From Paracoccaceae bacterium (lineage in GTDB: Bacteria > Pseudomonadota > Alphaproteobacteria > Rhodobacterales > Rhodobacteraceae), in the NCBI GenBank assembly GCA_016744015.1, contig JADGFD010000001.1, positions 310,001 through 374,000 on the forward strand: DNA of 64,000 nucleotides, read 5' to 3'. The notes beneath the pieces are model-generated. The model worked only from the letters and a program-made list of their open reading frames with translations. It ran no database searches and had not been told where the DNA came from. This document shows, one piece after another, positions 15,824-23,934 of the stretch. Every line of letters starts with the position of its first letter. Position 1 is the stretch's first letter. Both the position numbers and the translations under genes were made by a program.

Positions 15824-15980
15824 ATTAGACCTCTTATTCGTAAATCAATATTGCGCTTGTAACAGGCTATTTCCGCCATGGGTAGACGGATTTGTGATTT
15901 TGCAAAAGCTGGCAAATCCTTGCTTATCTGCGCCAAATGTATAACTACAATAGTGACGCCTCGTATTAAGGAACCACACC

Positions 15981-17018
15981 ATGAATCTGTATAATGATCT
16001 ACCCGCCGCTGTGGGGAACACGCCGCTTATCCGGCTCAATGCCGCCTCAAAGGCTACGGGTTGCGAGATTTTGGGCAAGGCGGAGTTTATGAACCCCGGC
16101 CAATCGGTAAAAGACCGCGCGGCGTTGTTTATTATCAAGGATGCCGTGGCACGTGGTGCGTTGCGCCCGGGCGGCACCATTGTGGAAGGCACGGCGGGGA
16201 ATACCGGCATTGGGCTGGCGCTGGTGGGCGCGGCAATGGGCTATAAGGTGGTGATCGTAATTCCAGATACGCAGAGCCAAGAGAAAAAGGATATGATCCG
16301 GCTGGCGGGGGCCAGTTTGGTGGAAGTGCCAGCGAAGCCCTATAAAGACCCAAACAATTTTGTGCGTTATTCTGAACGGCTGGCAGAGGCTATGAACAAA
16401 ACTGATCCAAACGGCGCGGTCTGGGCCAATCAGTTTGATAACGTGGCCAACCGCCAAGCACATATTGAAAGCACCGCCCCCGAGATTTGGGCGCAAACCG
16501 AGGGCAAGGTCGACGGCTTTATCTGCGCCGTGGGCTCGGGTGGGACGCTGGCGGGCATGGCTATGGGCCTGCGCGCACGCAACCAAGATGTGAAAATCGG
16601 TCTGGCAGACCCAGACGGCGCGGCGCTTTATAGCTATTATACCAAGGGCGAGCTTTCCTCGGCAGGCAGCTCCATAATGGAGGGCATCGGGCAGGGGCGC
16701 ATCACCAAAAACCTTGAAGGGCTAGAGGTGGATATGGCTTATAACATTCCGGATTCAGAGGCCGTGCCGCTGGTGTTTGACCTGCTTCAGCATGAAGGCC
16801 TTTGCCTTGGCGGCTCTAGCGGCATTAACATTGCAGGGGCCATGCGGATGGCGCGGGAAATGGGGCCGGGCCACAGGATTGTGACCATTCTGGCCGATTA
16901 TGGCACCCGCTATCAAAGCAAGCTTTTTAACCCCGCTTTTCTGCGCGAAAAAGCGCTACCGGTGCCAAGCTGGCTGGATGAAGCCAAGGAAGCGCTACCG
17001 GATGTGCGCATAGGCTGA
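15981..17018 (+). CDS. Cysteine synthase family protein (O-acetylserine sulfhydrylase)
   Basis: A 345-residue PLP fold-type II enzyme. The PLP lysine is in 'NPGQSVKDRAALFI', the substrate loop is 'EGTAGNTGIGLALV' (T-x-G-N-T-G), and the phosphate-binding glycine loop is 'AVGSGGTLAGMAMG'. It would form cysteine from O-acetylserine and sulfide in the cytoplasm. It is longer than CysK of E. coli (about 320), and the 'MNPGQSVKDR' variant is that of the CysK-like group found in alphaproteobacteria ('cysteine synthase A'). I leave the symbol blank because several paralogues exist in such genomes. GGAACC lies near the ATG. The next gene, mscS-like, follows after 33 bp. Confidence 0.88.
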   Translation: MNLYNDLPAAVGNTPLIRLNAASKATGCEILGKAEFMNPGQSVKDRAALFIIKDAVARGALRPGGTIVEGTAGNTGIGLALVGAAMGYKVVIVIPDTQSQEKKDMIRLAGASLVEVPAKPYKDPNNFVRYSERLAEAMNKTDPNGAVWANQFDNVANRQAHIESTAPEIWAQTEGKVDGFICAVGSGGTLAGMAMGLRARNQDVKIGLADPDGAALYSYYTKGELSSAGSSIMEGIGQGRITKNLEGLEVDMAYNIPDSEAVPLVFDLLQHEGLCLGGSSGINIAGAMRMAREMGPGHRIVTILADYGTRYQSKLFNPAFLREKALPVPSWLDEAKEALPDVRIG

Positions 17019-17051
17019 TAGTTTACGCCCGAATCAACTTCGGGAGTTACT

Positions 17052-19394
17052 ATGGCTTTTCTCAGGTCTTTTGTTGCGGTGCTGGCCACAGCTTTCATGC
17101 TGGGCTTGCCTGCACTGGCGCAGGAATCCTTTAGTGCCGAAATGGCGCAAAACTGGGCGGCTACGGCCACGCGGGCCGAAGGGGTTTTGGAAGATAACCG
17201 GGCATCGACCCCCGCGCTGGAAAACCTAAGAGCAGACCTGAATATCCAGCGGGCCGAGGCGCTGTCGGTTGAGGAGGAGGCCCGCACAAAAGTGGAGGCG
17301 ATCCAGGCGCAGCTTGAAGCCCTTGGCCCGGCCCCGGAAGAGGGCGCATCTGAGGCGCCCGAGCTGGCCAGCCGCCGGAGCCAGCTAGAAGCGAGCATTC
17401 TGCTGGCGCAGGTGCCGCTTGCGGTGGCGCAAGAAGCTTTCCGGCGGCTTGATCGGCTGATAAATGAAATAAACGCCCTCATCAGGGAGCGGTTTTCAAA
17501 GCAGCTTGTTGAGCGTGGCCCCACGCCGGTAAATCCGGCGCTTTGGGGCGCGGCCCTTGGGGACGTGGCGGATTATACTGGCCGCATGTGGGGCGAGGTG
17601 CTGGGCCACCTGGAAAATGATGCCAGCCGGCAGGTGCTGGCACAAAAAGCCCCGATGGCCCTCTTTATTGGCCTGCTTGGGTTGATCATGCTGTTTTGGC
17701 TCAGGGCGCGGTTTACCGGCCTTGTGCGCATGGTGCTGCAAGCGGGGGAGGCCGCGTCTAGCTGGCAATTGGCGCTTTTGAACCTGTCCAAGCTTGTGGC
17801 CCCAAGCCTTGGCGCAGCGGCGCTTATTTTTGCAATCTACTGGGCAGATATCCTTGGTTTGCGCGGCAATACGATCTTAAATGCGTTACCTATGGCGGCT
17901 TTTGCGCTGATCGCGGCTCCATGGCTTGGACGCTCGGTGTTTGGCAGTAAAAGTAACCCGGTAGACCTGATCGGCGTGAGCGTGCCTACAACCGGCTATA
18001 AAATCAGCCTTGTGCTTGGCATTCTGTTTGCGCTTTCGGTGCTGATAGATGCCATGGCTGTGCAAGGCAATTTTTCAACCGAGACCCGTGCCGTGCTGTT
18101 CTTTCCGCTCATCCTTGTGGCCTCGCTTTCAATTTTTCGGCTGGCGCGCATTACCCGCGCCAAGCCCCCCGTGCCAGAAGACGAGCCAGAGCCCGCCGCG
18201 CATAGCTTTGCGGCTTTGCTGGCGCAGGCGCTGTTTCTCACTTCGATCTCTGCACCCATTCTGGCGGCGCTGGGCTATTTTGCAGCGGCGCGCTACCTCA
18301 CCTTCCCCACCATCATGACGCTGGGCTTTTTGGCATCGCTGCTGGTGCTGTTTGACCTGTTTCGCGCCTTTCTGGAGCGCTGGGTGGACGGCCAATCCGA
18401 GACGGGGAGCCGCAAAGACCAAGCCCGCCTGATCCCGATATTTGTTGCCTTCCTGATGATCCTCGCCGCTCTGCCGGTGTTGGCCCTGATCTGGGGCGCA
18501 AGCCATAGCGAGCTGCTCAACATTTGGGAATGGCTGAATGCAGGGGTTTCTATTGGGGAAAGCCGGTTCTCAATCACGGATCTGCTGGTTTTTGTGCTGG
18601 TGTTTGGTGTGGGTTACACCATTACTCGCCTTGTGCAAAAAACCGTGCGCAGCTCGGTGCTCCCGCGCACCAAAATGGACACGGGTGGCAAAAATGCGAT
18701 GCTGGCAGGCATTGGCTATGTTGGTATTTTCCTCGCCGCGCTGGCGGCGATATCCGCCACAGGGCTTGATCTCTCCAGCCTTGCAATCGTCGCGGGTGCG
18801 CTCTCTGTTGGTATCGGTTTTGGCTTGCAAAACATTGTGTCCAACTTTGTGAGCGGCATCATTTTGCTGATCGAGCGGCCTATTAAAGAGGGCGACTGGG
18901 TGGAGGCTGGTGGCATTGAAGGCACGGTCCGCAAGATATCTGTGCGTGCCACGCTGATTGACACATTTGACCGCTGCGCTGTGATTGTGCCCAATTCAGA
19001 CCTAATCGCCAGCAGCGTAAAAAACTGGACAGCACCTGATATTACAGGGCGGCTTAAGGTTTCAGTCGGGGTCGCTTACGGCACCAACCCTGAAAAGGTG
19101 AAAGACATTCTCACCGAGATCGCCACTGCACACCCGCAAGCGCTGCTTTACCCCGCGCCCTCGGTGGTGTTTGTGAATTTTGGTGCCAGCTCACTGGATT
19201 TTGTCGTGCGGATATTCCTGCGCGACGTGAATAAATCCCTCGGGGTGCGCTCGGATATTAACTTTGCCATCGCCAAGCGGTTTGAGGAAGAGGGCATTGA
19301 AATTCCGTTTAACCAAAGTGATGTAAGCCTGCGCAATGTCGGCGAAATAGGCGAGGCCCTGCGCATGGCCCTGCACCCAAAGGCTGATACATGA
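17052..19394 (+). CDS. DUF3772 and MscS-domain mechanosensitive ion channel
   Basis: The 780-residue protein begins with a signal peptide ('FMLGLPALAQ') and a periplasmic DUF3772 region rich in Glu/Ala that looks coiled-coil (residues about 30-160). About ten transmembrane segments follow, then the MscS core: pore helix 'LSSLAIVAGALSVGIGFGLQNIVSNFVSG', quoted in two parts as 'LAIVAGALSVGIGFG' and 'LQNIVSNFVSG', and the beta domain 'IEGTVRKISVRATLI' and 'VIVPNSDLI'. These large MscS homologues open under membrane tension during osmotic downshock. The gene overlaps alaX by ATGA, which suggests translational coupling. Confidence 0.9.
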   Translation: MAFLRSFVAVLATAFMLGLPALAQESFSAEMAQNWAATATRAEGVLEDNRASTPALENLRADLNIQRAEALSVEEEARTKVEAIQAQLEALGPAPEEGASEAPELASRRSQLEASILLAQVPLAVAQEAFRRLDRLINEINALIRERFSKQLVERGPTPVNPALWGAALGDVADYTGRMWGEVLGHLENDASRQVLAQKAPMALFIGLLGLIMLFWLRARFTGLVRMVLQAGEAASSWQLALLNLSKLVAPSLGAAALIFAIYWADILGLRGNTILNALPMAAFALIAAPWLGRSVFGSKSNPVDLIGVSVPTTGYKISLVLGILFALSVLIDAMAVQGNFSTETRAVLFFPLILVASLSIFRLARITRAKPPVPEDEPEPAAHSFAALLAQALFLTSISAPILAALGYFAAARYLTFPTIMTLGFLASLLVLFDLFRAFLERWVDGQSETGSRKDQARLIPIFVAFLMILAALPVLALIWGASHSELLNIWEWLNAGVSIGESRFSITDLLVFVLVFGVGYTITRLVQKTVRSSVLPRTKMDTGGKNAMLAGIGYVGIFLAALAAISATGLDLSSLAIVAGALSVGIGFGLQNIVSNFVSGIILLIERPIKEGDWVEAGGIEGTVRKISVRATLIDTFDRCAVIVPNSDLIASSVKNWTAPDITGRLKVSVGVAYGTNPEKVKDILTEIATAHPQALLYPAPSVVFVNFGASSLDFVVRIFLRDVNKSLGVRSDINFAIAKRFEEEGIEIPFNQSDVSLRNVGEIGEALRMALHPKADT

Positions 19395-20095
19395 CCGAAA
19401 AACTGTTTATGGCAGATGCTTATCTGCAAGAAGCTGAAGGCACTGTGCAGGCCCATACGCCAGAGGGCGGCATAGTGCTGGACCAAAGCATCTTCTATCC
19501 GACTGGTGGCGGGCAAATGGGTGACCAAGGCCGGTTTGGCGATGTTGAAATTGCCACAACTGTTAAGGCGGAGGGCGGCACCATTGTGCTGGTGCCCTCT
19601 GAGGGCCAAACGCTGCCAGCCATTGGCAGCACTCATTTGCAACAGCTGGATTGGGAGAACCGCCACCGCATGATGCGCCTGCACACGGCCTTGCACTTGC
19701 TTTCGGTTGTCATACCCTTGCCCGTAACCGGCGGGCAAATTCGGGCTGAGAAGGCGCGGTTGGACTTTGCTATGCCGGACCCATTGGAAGACAAGCAATC
19801 GGTTGAAGATGCATTGAATGCGTTGGTTGCGGCTGACCATTTGGTAAGCACGCAATGGATTTCAGAGGACGAACTCGACGCCAAACCCGAACTCGTAAAA
19901 ACAATGTCTGTTCAACCGCCCCGTGGGGCTGGCCGTATTCGGCTTGTGCGAATAGGCGATAGCAATCAAATAGATTTGCAACCTTGCGGCGGAACGCATG
20001 TGCGCCGCACTCGCGAAATTGGACGACTCCGTCTGGGCAAGATGGAAAAGAAAGGCCGTGTAAACAGGCGGCTAAACGTATTTCTGGATGAGTAA
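19391..20095 (+). CDS. alaX: Alanyl-tRNA editing protein AlaX (AlaXM-like)
   Basis: A 234-residue free-standing homologue of the AlaRS editing domain. It hydrolyses mischarged Ser-tRNA(Ala) (or Gly-tRNA(Ala)). Zinc ligands are the two His of 'RLHTALHLLS' and Cys/His of 'LQPCGGTHVRRT'. The N-terminal 'FYPTGGGQMGDQGRF' block marks the type with the extra N-terminal module. The start codon overlaps the end of the mechanosensitive channel gene by four bases. It is followed by an orphan gene and then tRNA-Ser; the link between AlaX and that tRNA is positional only. Confidence 0.9.
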   Translation: MTEKLFMADAYLQEAEGTVQAHTPEGGIVLDQSIFYPTGGGQMGDQGRFGDVEIATTVKAEGGTIVLVPSEGQTLPAIGSTHLQQLDWENRHRMMRLHTALHLLSVVIPLPVTGGQIRAEKARLDFAMPDPLEDKQSVEDALNALVAADHLVSTQWISEDELDAKPELVKTMSVQPPRGAGRIRLVRIGDSNQIDLQPCGGTHVRRTREIGRLRLGKMEKKGRVNRRLNVFLDE

Positions 20096-20135
20096 ACCTA
20101 ACAAAGCTTTTCACAAATAATTTTGAGGTTCTAAT

Positions 20136-21164
20136 ATGTCCGCATGTTGCTGCAATGTATCGCCGTCTGCCATGGCAAGTATGTCAGCTATGGCTCAGGT
20201 CAAAATCGCACCACCCGTTGTACCGCTTCAACTTACCGCCCTTGCATCCATTTGTGCTGGGCAACCCGGCCCAGCAGGGCGAAATGATTTGAACTTGGCC
20301 GCGCTGCTCCCGCGCCTGCCTAAAGTCAACATGAAGATCAATGGCCAGCTGGCGCAACTGGCCGCTAAGCTGACAATTGGCCCGTTCGCCATTGCCGACC
20401 CGATCAAACTCGCTGCGCAGGCACAGATTATGGCCAACAGCCTAAACGGCTCGGTTGCGCCGATGTTGCAAGCATCAATGAAGGCAGACATTTCGGCAAT
20501 TATGAAGCTTGCGGTCGTTGCCAAACTAATGGCACAGTTGAAAATCGCAGGACTAGACCCGCTTGCGCCCGGTTTTGCAGCCTCCGCCATGGCAATGCTA
20601 CAAATGCCGGCCCCGCCGAAAGTGATCTTACCGCCTCCGGCTCATTTGCCAAATATTACTTTGCTCGCGACCCTCCCCACGTTGGTCAAGCTCTCGGCCG
20701 CGCTCAATATCCCCCTTGGAGATCCTGCGGCCGCATCTATGATCAGCGCAAAGCTAAGCGCAATGGCCAGCATCAAGCCACCCACATTGTCGGTCAAGCT
20801 TTCGGTGCTCCTAAAAATGGCGGCCGTGGTGAGTGCAGTGGCGACGATCACTGAGACGTTTGGCGCAGATGCTTTTTCGCCCGCTGGAATGATGCGAGTT
20901 AGTCTTATGGTGAAAGCTGTTGCGGCGCTGCCACCCTTTCCAGCCATCGATTTAAGTGCGCTAGATGTGTTGCCCAAGGTGGATGATGTGATCATGGGGG
21001 CCGACATTGCCAGCAAATCTATGATATCTGCCTCGGTCGCTGGCTTGAAGCCGCCGAGCATTCCGATCACAGCAACGTTGTCGGCGAGTATCGCCATGCA
21101 AGCAGCCCTCAGCGGTGCGGTAAAAATCCCGCCGCTGGCATTTTGCACAAACTGCGGAATGTAG
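20136..21164 (+). CDS. Ala/Leu/Met-rich protein of unknown function
   Basis: A 342-residue protein that I do not recognise. It has no Trp and no Tyr, one His, very few Glu and Arg, and is dominated by Ala, Leu, Met, Pro, Ile, Ser and Lys. Cysteines cluster at the ends: Cys4-5-6 and Cys40 near the N-terminus, and Cys337 and Cys340 in the C-terminal 'FCTNCGM'. The middle is a run of amphipathic Ala/Leu helices broken by Pro, without a strong transmembrane segment or signal peptide. TTGAGG precedes the ATG. It follows alaX by 40 bp. A metal- or membrane-associated structural role is only a guess. Confidence 0.75.
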   Translation: MSACCCNVSPSAMASMSAMAQVKIAPPVVPLQLTALASICAGQPGPAGRNDLNLAALLPRLPKVNMKINGQLAQLAAKLTIGPFAIADPIKLAAQAQIMANSLNGSVAPMLQASMKADISAIMKLAVVAKLMAQLKIAGLDPLAPGFAASAMAMLQMPAPPKVILPPPAHLPNITLLATLPTLVKLSAALNIPLGDPAAASMISAKLSAMASIKPPTLSVKLSVLLKMAAVVSAVATITETFGADAFSPAGMMRVSLMVKAVAALPPFPAIDLSALDVLPKVDDVIMGADIASKSMISASVAGLKPPSIPITATLSASIAMQAALSGAVKIPPLAFCTNCGM

Positions 21165-21175
21165 CGTTTATTGGC

Positions 21176-21203
21176 TTGATCTACACAATCGTTTGGTTAT
21201 AAA
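21176..21203 (+). promoter_or_regulatory. Promoter of tRNA-Ser
   Basis: TTGATC, 16 bp, TATAAA. Initiation would be about ten bases upstream of the mature tRNA 5' end at 21214. Confidence 0.6.
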
Positions 21204-21213
21204 GACGCTTCGT

Positions 21214-21303
21214 GGACAGGTGGCCGAGTGGTCGAAGGCGCACGCCTGGAAAGTGTGTAGGCGGGGAACCGTCTCCAGGGTTCGAATCCCTGTCTGTCCG
21301 CCA
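21214..21303 (+). tRNA. tRNA-Ser (GGA)
   Basis: A 90-base tRNA with a long variable arm. The acceptor strand GGACAGG pairs with TCTGTCC (one G-U), the discriminator is G and CCA is encoded. The anticodon stem CACGC/GTGTG holds the loop CTGGAAA with anticodon GGA (21248-21250), and the T-arm is AGGGTTCGAATCCCT. A decayed integrase lies directly downstream, which marks this tRNA as a former attachment site. Confidence 0.97.
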
Positions 21304-21449
21304 CCTCATCTTTTTTACAATTGTTAACGGCCCCTTTGGCGTGGTTATATGTTTTATTTTACTGACCAAACCCACCCAATTCGATTTATCTCTATCTTGT
21401 TCGCTTTGCCCTGCATGTTTTCCTTGCGTGATAGATAAGGTGGTATTTT

Positions 21450-22370
21450 GGGATGGCACATATTGGCGGAAAGTTGACAAAGAAGCTGGTGCAGAATCTT
21501 GGCGCGGGCGACATGGGGATGGCAACGGGCTGCATTTGGTTGTTGACCGGCCGGGGGCGGGTGTTGGAATATTGACGCGTGGCGCGGCAGAGGCTCAACC
21601 CGCGCTATAACGCACAGGGCGAAATCCCGACCTTTGAAGAGATTTGCCAACTGGTACATATTGAGCGGCTTCCACCATGGAGGGAGGCCAAGCACGGCCA
21701 GCAGTGGATTAACACTTCGTGCAATTACGCTTTCCCAAAAATTGGCCGGATGCCAGTGGATAGCATTGCTGAACCCGAGGCGCTTATCGCCAATCTGGAC
21801 AGAAAAGCACGAATTCGCGCGGCGATTTGCGCAACGCATTCAGGTGGTGCTGGATGTGGCCAAATCAAAAGGCTTTCGCTCCGGTAAAACCCTGTAACGG
21901 CGACAAAAGACGGGCAGGTATTGCTCAAGGTGAAGGCCAAGCCCAAACACCATGCGCAGGCAGGATATTCAAGCCTTTTGGCAAAACCTTTCAGGCCGCA
22001 ATGCGATGTCCGCCAAAGCGCTGATGTTCACCTGCCTAACCGGAAGCCAGATCAGTGAAGTGTTGGGGCCAAATAGGAAGCGTTTGGCTCCATAGATAAT
22101 ATCTGGACGGTCCCTGAAGCGCGCATGAAGCCTGATACCATCCACCGCGTCCGCTTACACCCGAAATGCTGGCTATTATTGATCCTCTACAAGTCATGCA
22201 AAGCGAGTACGTTTTTGAGGGGCGGAAACCCCATAAGCCGCTTTCCAATGTGTCTAACTTGATCTGTCGCGGTCTCAGAATTGCCACCAACAGGGTGGAC
22301 CAACGATCTATTTCCAAAGCATGGGCCAACGCTTTCGGGACTTTGCGCTGGTAGTCGTAGCGACCGCGCT
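21450..22370 (+). pseudogene. Decayed tyrosine integrase downstream of tRNA-Ser
   Basis: Pieces of a phage/island-type integrase can be read in order but in different frames. They are an N-terminal 'DGNGLHLVVDRPGAG' (about 21515-21560), a core-binding part with 'QWINTSCNYAFPKIGRMPV' (21588-21800), 'RFAQRIQVVLDVAKSKGFR' in another frame, and a catalytic part with 'SAKALMFTCLTGSQISEVLG' (about 21990-22065) followed by a stop. The first catalytic Arg of the family (usually T-A/G-S-R-x-x-E-V) is Gln here. Several frameshifts and stops make it clearly dead. Size and position fit an integrase that once used tRNA-Ser as attB. Confidence 0.8.
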
Positions 22371-22505
22371 CTTCTAGCAAATATCGGATTTTGATGAGCT
22401 ATCATTTCTGTAATCCTCAGGACAAAAATACAGAAAATGGCCCGAAAAAATGTGTAAGAATGTTGTTCCGGGTAATCGCCAATAAAATAGGGGAGAGTTC
22501 AGAAG

Positions 22506-22589
22506 TGGTGGGCGACCCTGGAATCGAACCAGGCGTGAGTCGCCTCGAGGGAGTTACAGTCCCCTGCCACACCTTGCGGCCTGTCGCCC
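22506..22589 (-). tRNA. tRNA-Tyr (GTA)
   Basis: An 84-base minus-strand tRNA with a medium-long variable arm. The 5' acceptor strand GGGCGAC pairs with GTCGCCC, A is the discriminator and CCA is encoded. The anticodon loop ACTGTAACT gives anticodon GTA, and the T-arm includes TGGTTCGATTCCA. No other tRNA shares its transcript. Confidence 0.96.
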
Positions 22590-22606
22590 AAACACTTCTG
22601 TGGGGT

Positions 22607-22635
22607 TGGATAATCTGCCCCGCGGGCGGCGTCAA
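22607..22635 (-). promoter_or_regulatory. Promoter of tRNA-Tyr
   Basis: Read on the minus strand: TTGACG, 17 bp, TATCCA. The -10 box ends 17 bp before the mature tRNA 5' end. Confidence 0.6.
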
Positions 22636-22739
22636 TGGGCAAATGAACATGGGTTGAGAAAAAAACAAAAAGTTCTGGAGCGGCGCGCCTGGCGTTGCAT
22701 GGCTTTGCGGTATCTTGTTCGCGCCGCGCGAGGAGGTTT

Positions 22740-22778
22740 GCGCTTGTGGCGAGGCTCCTTGGTGCGTGCCACAAGCGC
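22740..22778. repeat. 11-bp perfect inverted repeat (copy e)
   Basis: GCGCTTGTGGC and GCCACAAGCGC are exact reverse complements around a 17-base loop. AGCGCTTGTGGCG recurs near 14434, and a diverged GCCACGAGCACTGGTTTT follows the first gene near 953, where this copy has GCCACAAGCGCTGGTTTT. It is apparently a second, smaller repeat family. The flanks (22636-22825) hold no gene. Confidence 0.55.
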
Positions 22779-22825
22779 TGGTTTTCAAGCGTGGCGCGGA
22801 TGCAAGCGCGACGGTGCGCGCCGCA

Positions 22826-23290
22826 TCAGGGCTTTTGGCGGCCACCGGATTTGAAGGCAAACAACCACATGGCGGCCAATCCTATGGATACAATTCCGTT
22901 CCAACCCGCCATGGAAATGCCAAACAGGCTCCACGGGATATCGTCACAGCGCACAACAGGGCGGGCGAAAAGATCCTCTACTGTGAGGGTGCCGGTAAGG
23001 CTGGGCAAGCCGGTGCAGGTATCGGGGCCATCCCAGAATTTTAGCTCCACGCCCGCGTGGTAAAAGGCAATCCCAGCACCAACTAGCACTACAAGCCCCC
23101 CAAAAAGCGCAATCCAGCGGCTGGGCAGGAAAAACATCACTAAGCCAAGCGCAATGGCTATTGTATGCGGCCAGCGCTGCCACAGGCACAACTCACAGGG
23201 GGCCATATCACCGATATACTGAAAGCCCCAAGCGCCCAGCATCATACCCAAAGAGCCAAGTGCGGCCAGCAGCGTGATATTTTTTGCCAT
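22826..23290 (-). CDS. Disulfide bond formation protein B (DsbB family)
   Basis: A 154-residue inner-membrane protein with four hydrophobic segments. The first periplasmic loop has the redox pair in 'MAPCELCLWQRWPH' (C-x-x-C), and the second loop has the other pair, Cys in 'DTCTGLPS' and Cys in 'VVRCDDIPW'. DsbB oxidises DsbA and passes electrons to quinone. The start is taken at 23290, where AAGGA sits eight bases upstream, rather than the ATG nine bases earlier. It lies 11 bp behind the YqaA/VTT gene on the same strand, so the two are probably co-transcribed. Confidence 0.88.
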   Translation of the reverse strand: MAKNITLLAALGSLGMMLGAWGFQYIGDMAPCELCLWQRWPHTIAIALGLVMFFLPSRWIALFGGLVVLVGAGIAFYHAGVELKFWDGPDTCTGLPSLTGTLTVEDLFARPVVRCDDIPWSLFGISMAGWNGIVSIGLAAMWLFAFKSGGRQKP

Positions 23291-23301
23291 TTTTTGCATC
23301 C

Positions 23302-23880
23302 TTAAAGGAATTTAACGGCCACAAAGCCGCCTATAAGCAGGGCAAGGGCGAGTGTAAACATGAGCCCCAGCCGCTTTTCTATGAAGGTTCTAATCGGAAC
23401 GCCAAATTTCCACAACAGCGCCGCGATGACAAAAAAGCGAGCAGCCCTTGCCAGCACCGAGCTGAGCACAAACACGCCAAAATCAAGCCCTGTGGAGCCG
23501 GAAAGAATAGTGATAACCTTATAAGGAAACGGAGTGACGCCCGCGACCAGCACGGCCCAAGCGCCGTATTCGTTATAGGTTTCTTTAAACTGGTCAAATT
23601 GTGAGGCTTTGCTATAAAAATCCAGCAAGGGCTGGCCGATGCTTTCAAACAGCACCGCGCCGATATAATAGCCAAACATGCCGCCCAGCACCGAGGAAAT
23701 GGTGGCGATGAATGCGATCAAAAAGGCCCGGCGGGGCAGGGCGATGATCATAGGGATCAAGAGCACATCTGGCGGGATAGGAAAGACCGAGCTTTCAATA
23801 AAAGCGATAGCCGCGAGTGCATAAAGCGCGTATCGGGATTCGCCAAGGCGCATTGTCCAGTTATAAAGGCCACGTATCAT
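23302..23880 (-). CDS. YqaA/VTT-domain membrane protein (DedA superfamily)
   Basis: This 192-residue membrane protein has the 'FIESSVFPIPPDVLLIPM' opening of the YqaA branch and the VTT/SNARE-associated core 'LGGMFGYYIGAVLFE' and 'GVTPFPYKVITILSGSTG'. DedA-superfamily proteins are linked to lipid flipping and envelope homeostasis, but the activity of this branch is not known. GGAG stands before the ATG at 23880, and the longer frame to 23931 has no such signal. It heads a probable two-gene unit with dsbB. Confidence 0.85.
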   Translation of the reverse strand: MIRGLYNWTMRLGESRYALYALAAIAFIESSVFPIPPDVLLIPMIIALPRRAFLIAFIATISSVLGGMFGYYIGAVLFESIGQPLLDFYSKASQFDQFKETYNEYGAWAVLVAGVTPFPYKVITILSGSTGLDFGVFVLSSVLARAARFFVIAALLWKFGVPIRTFIEKRLGLMFTLALALLIGGFVAVKFL

Positions 23881-23934
23881 AAATGCTCCCGTGTTTGGGT
23901 AGAGGTGCCCTATAATACGGGGGCTGGTCAAGGA

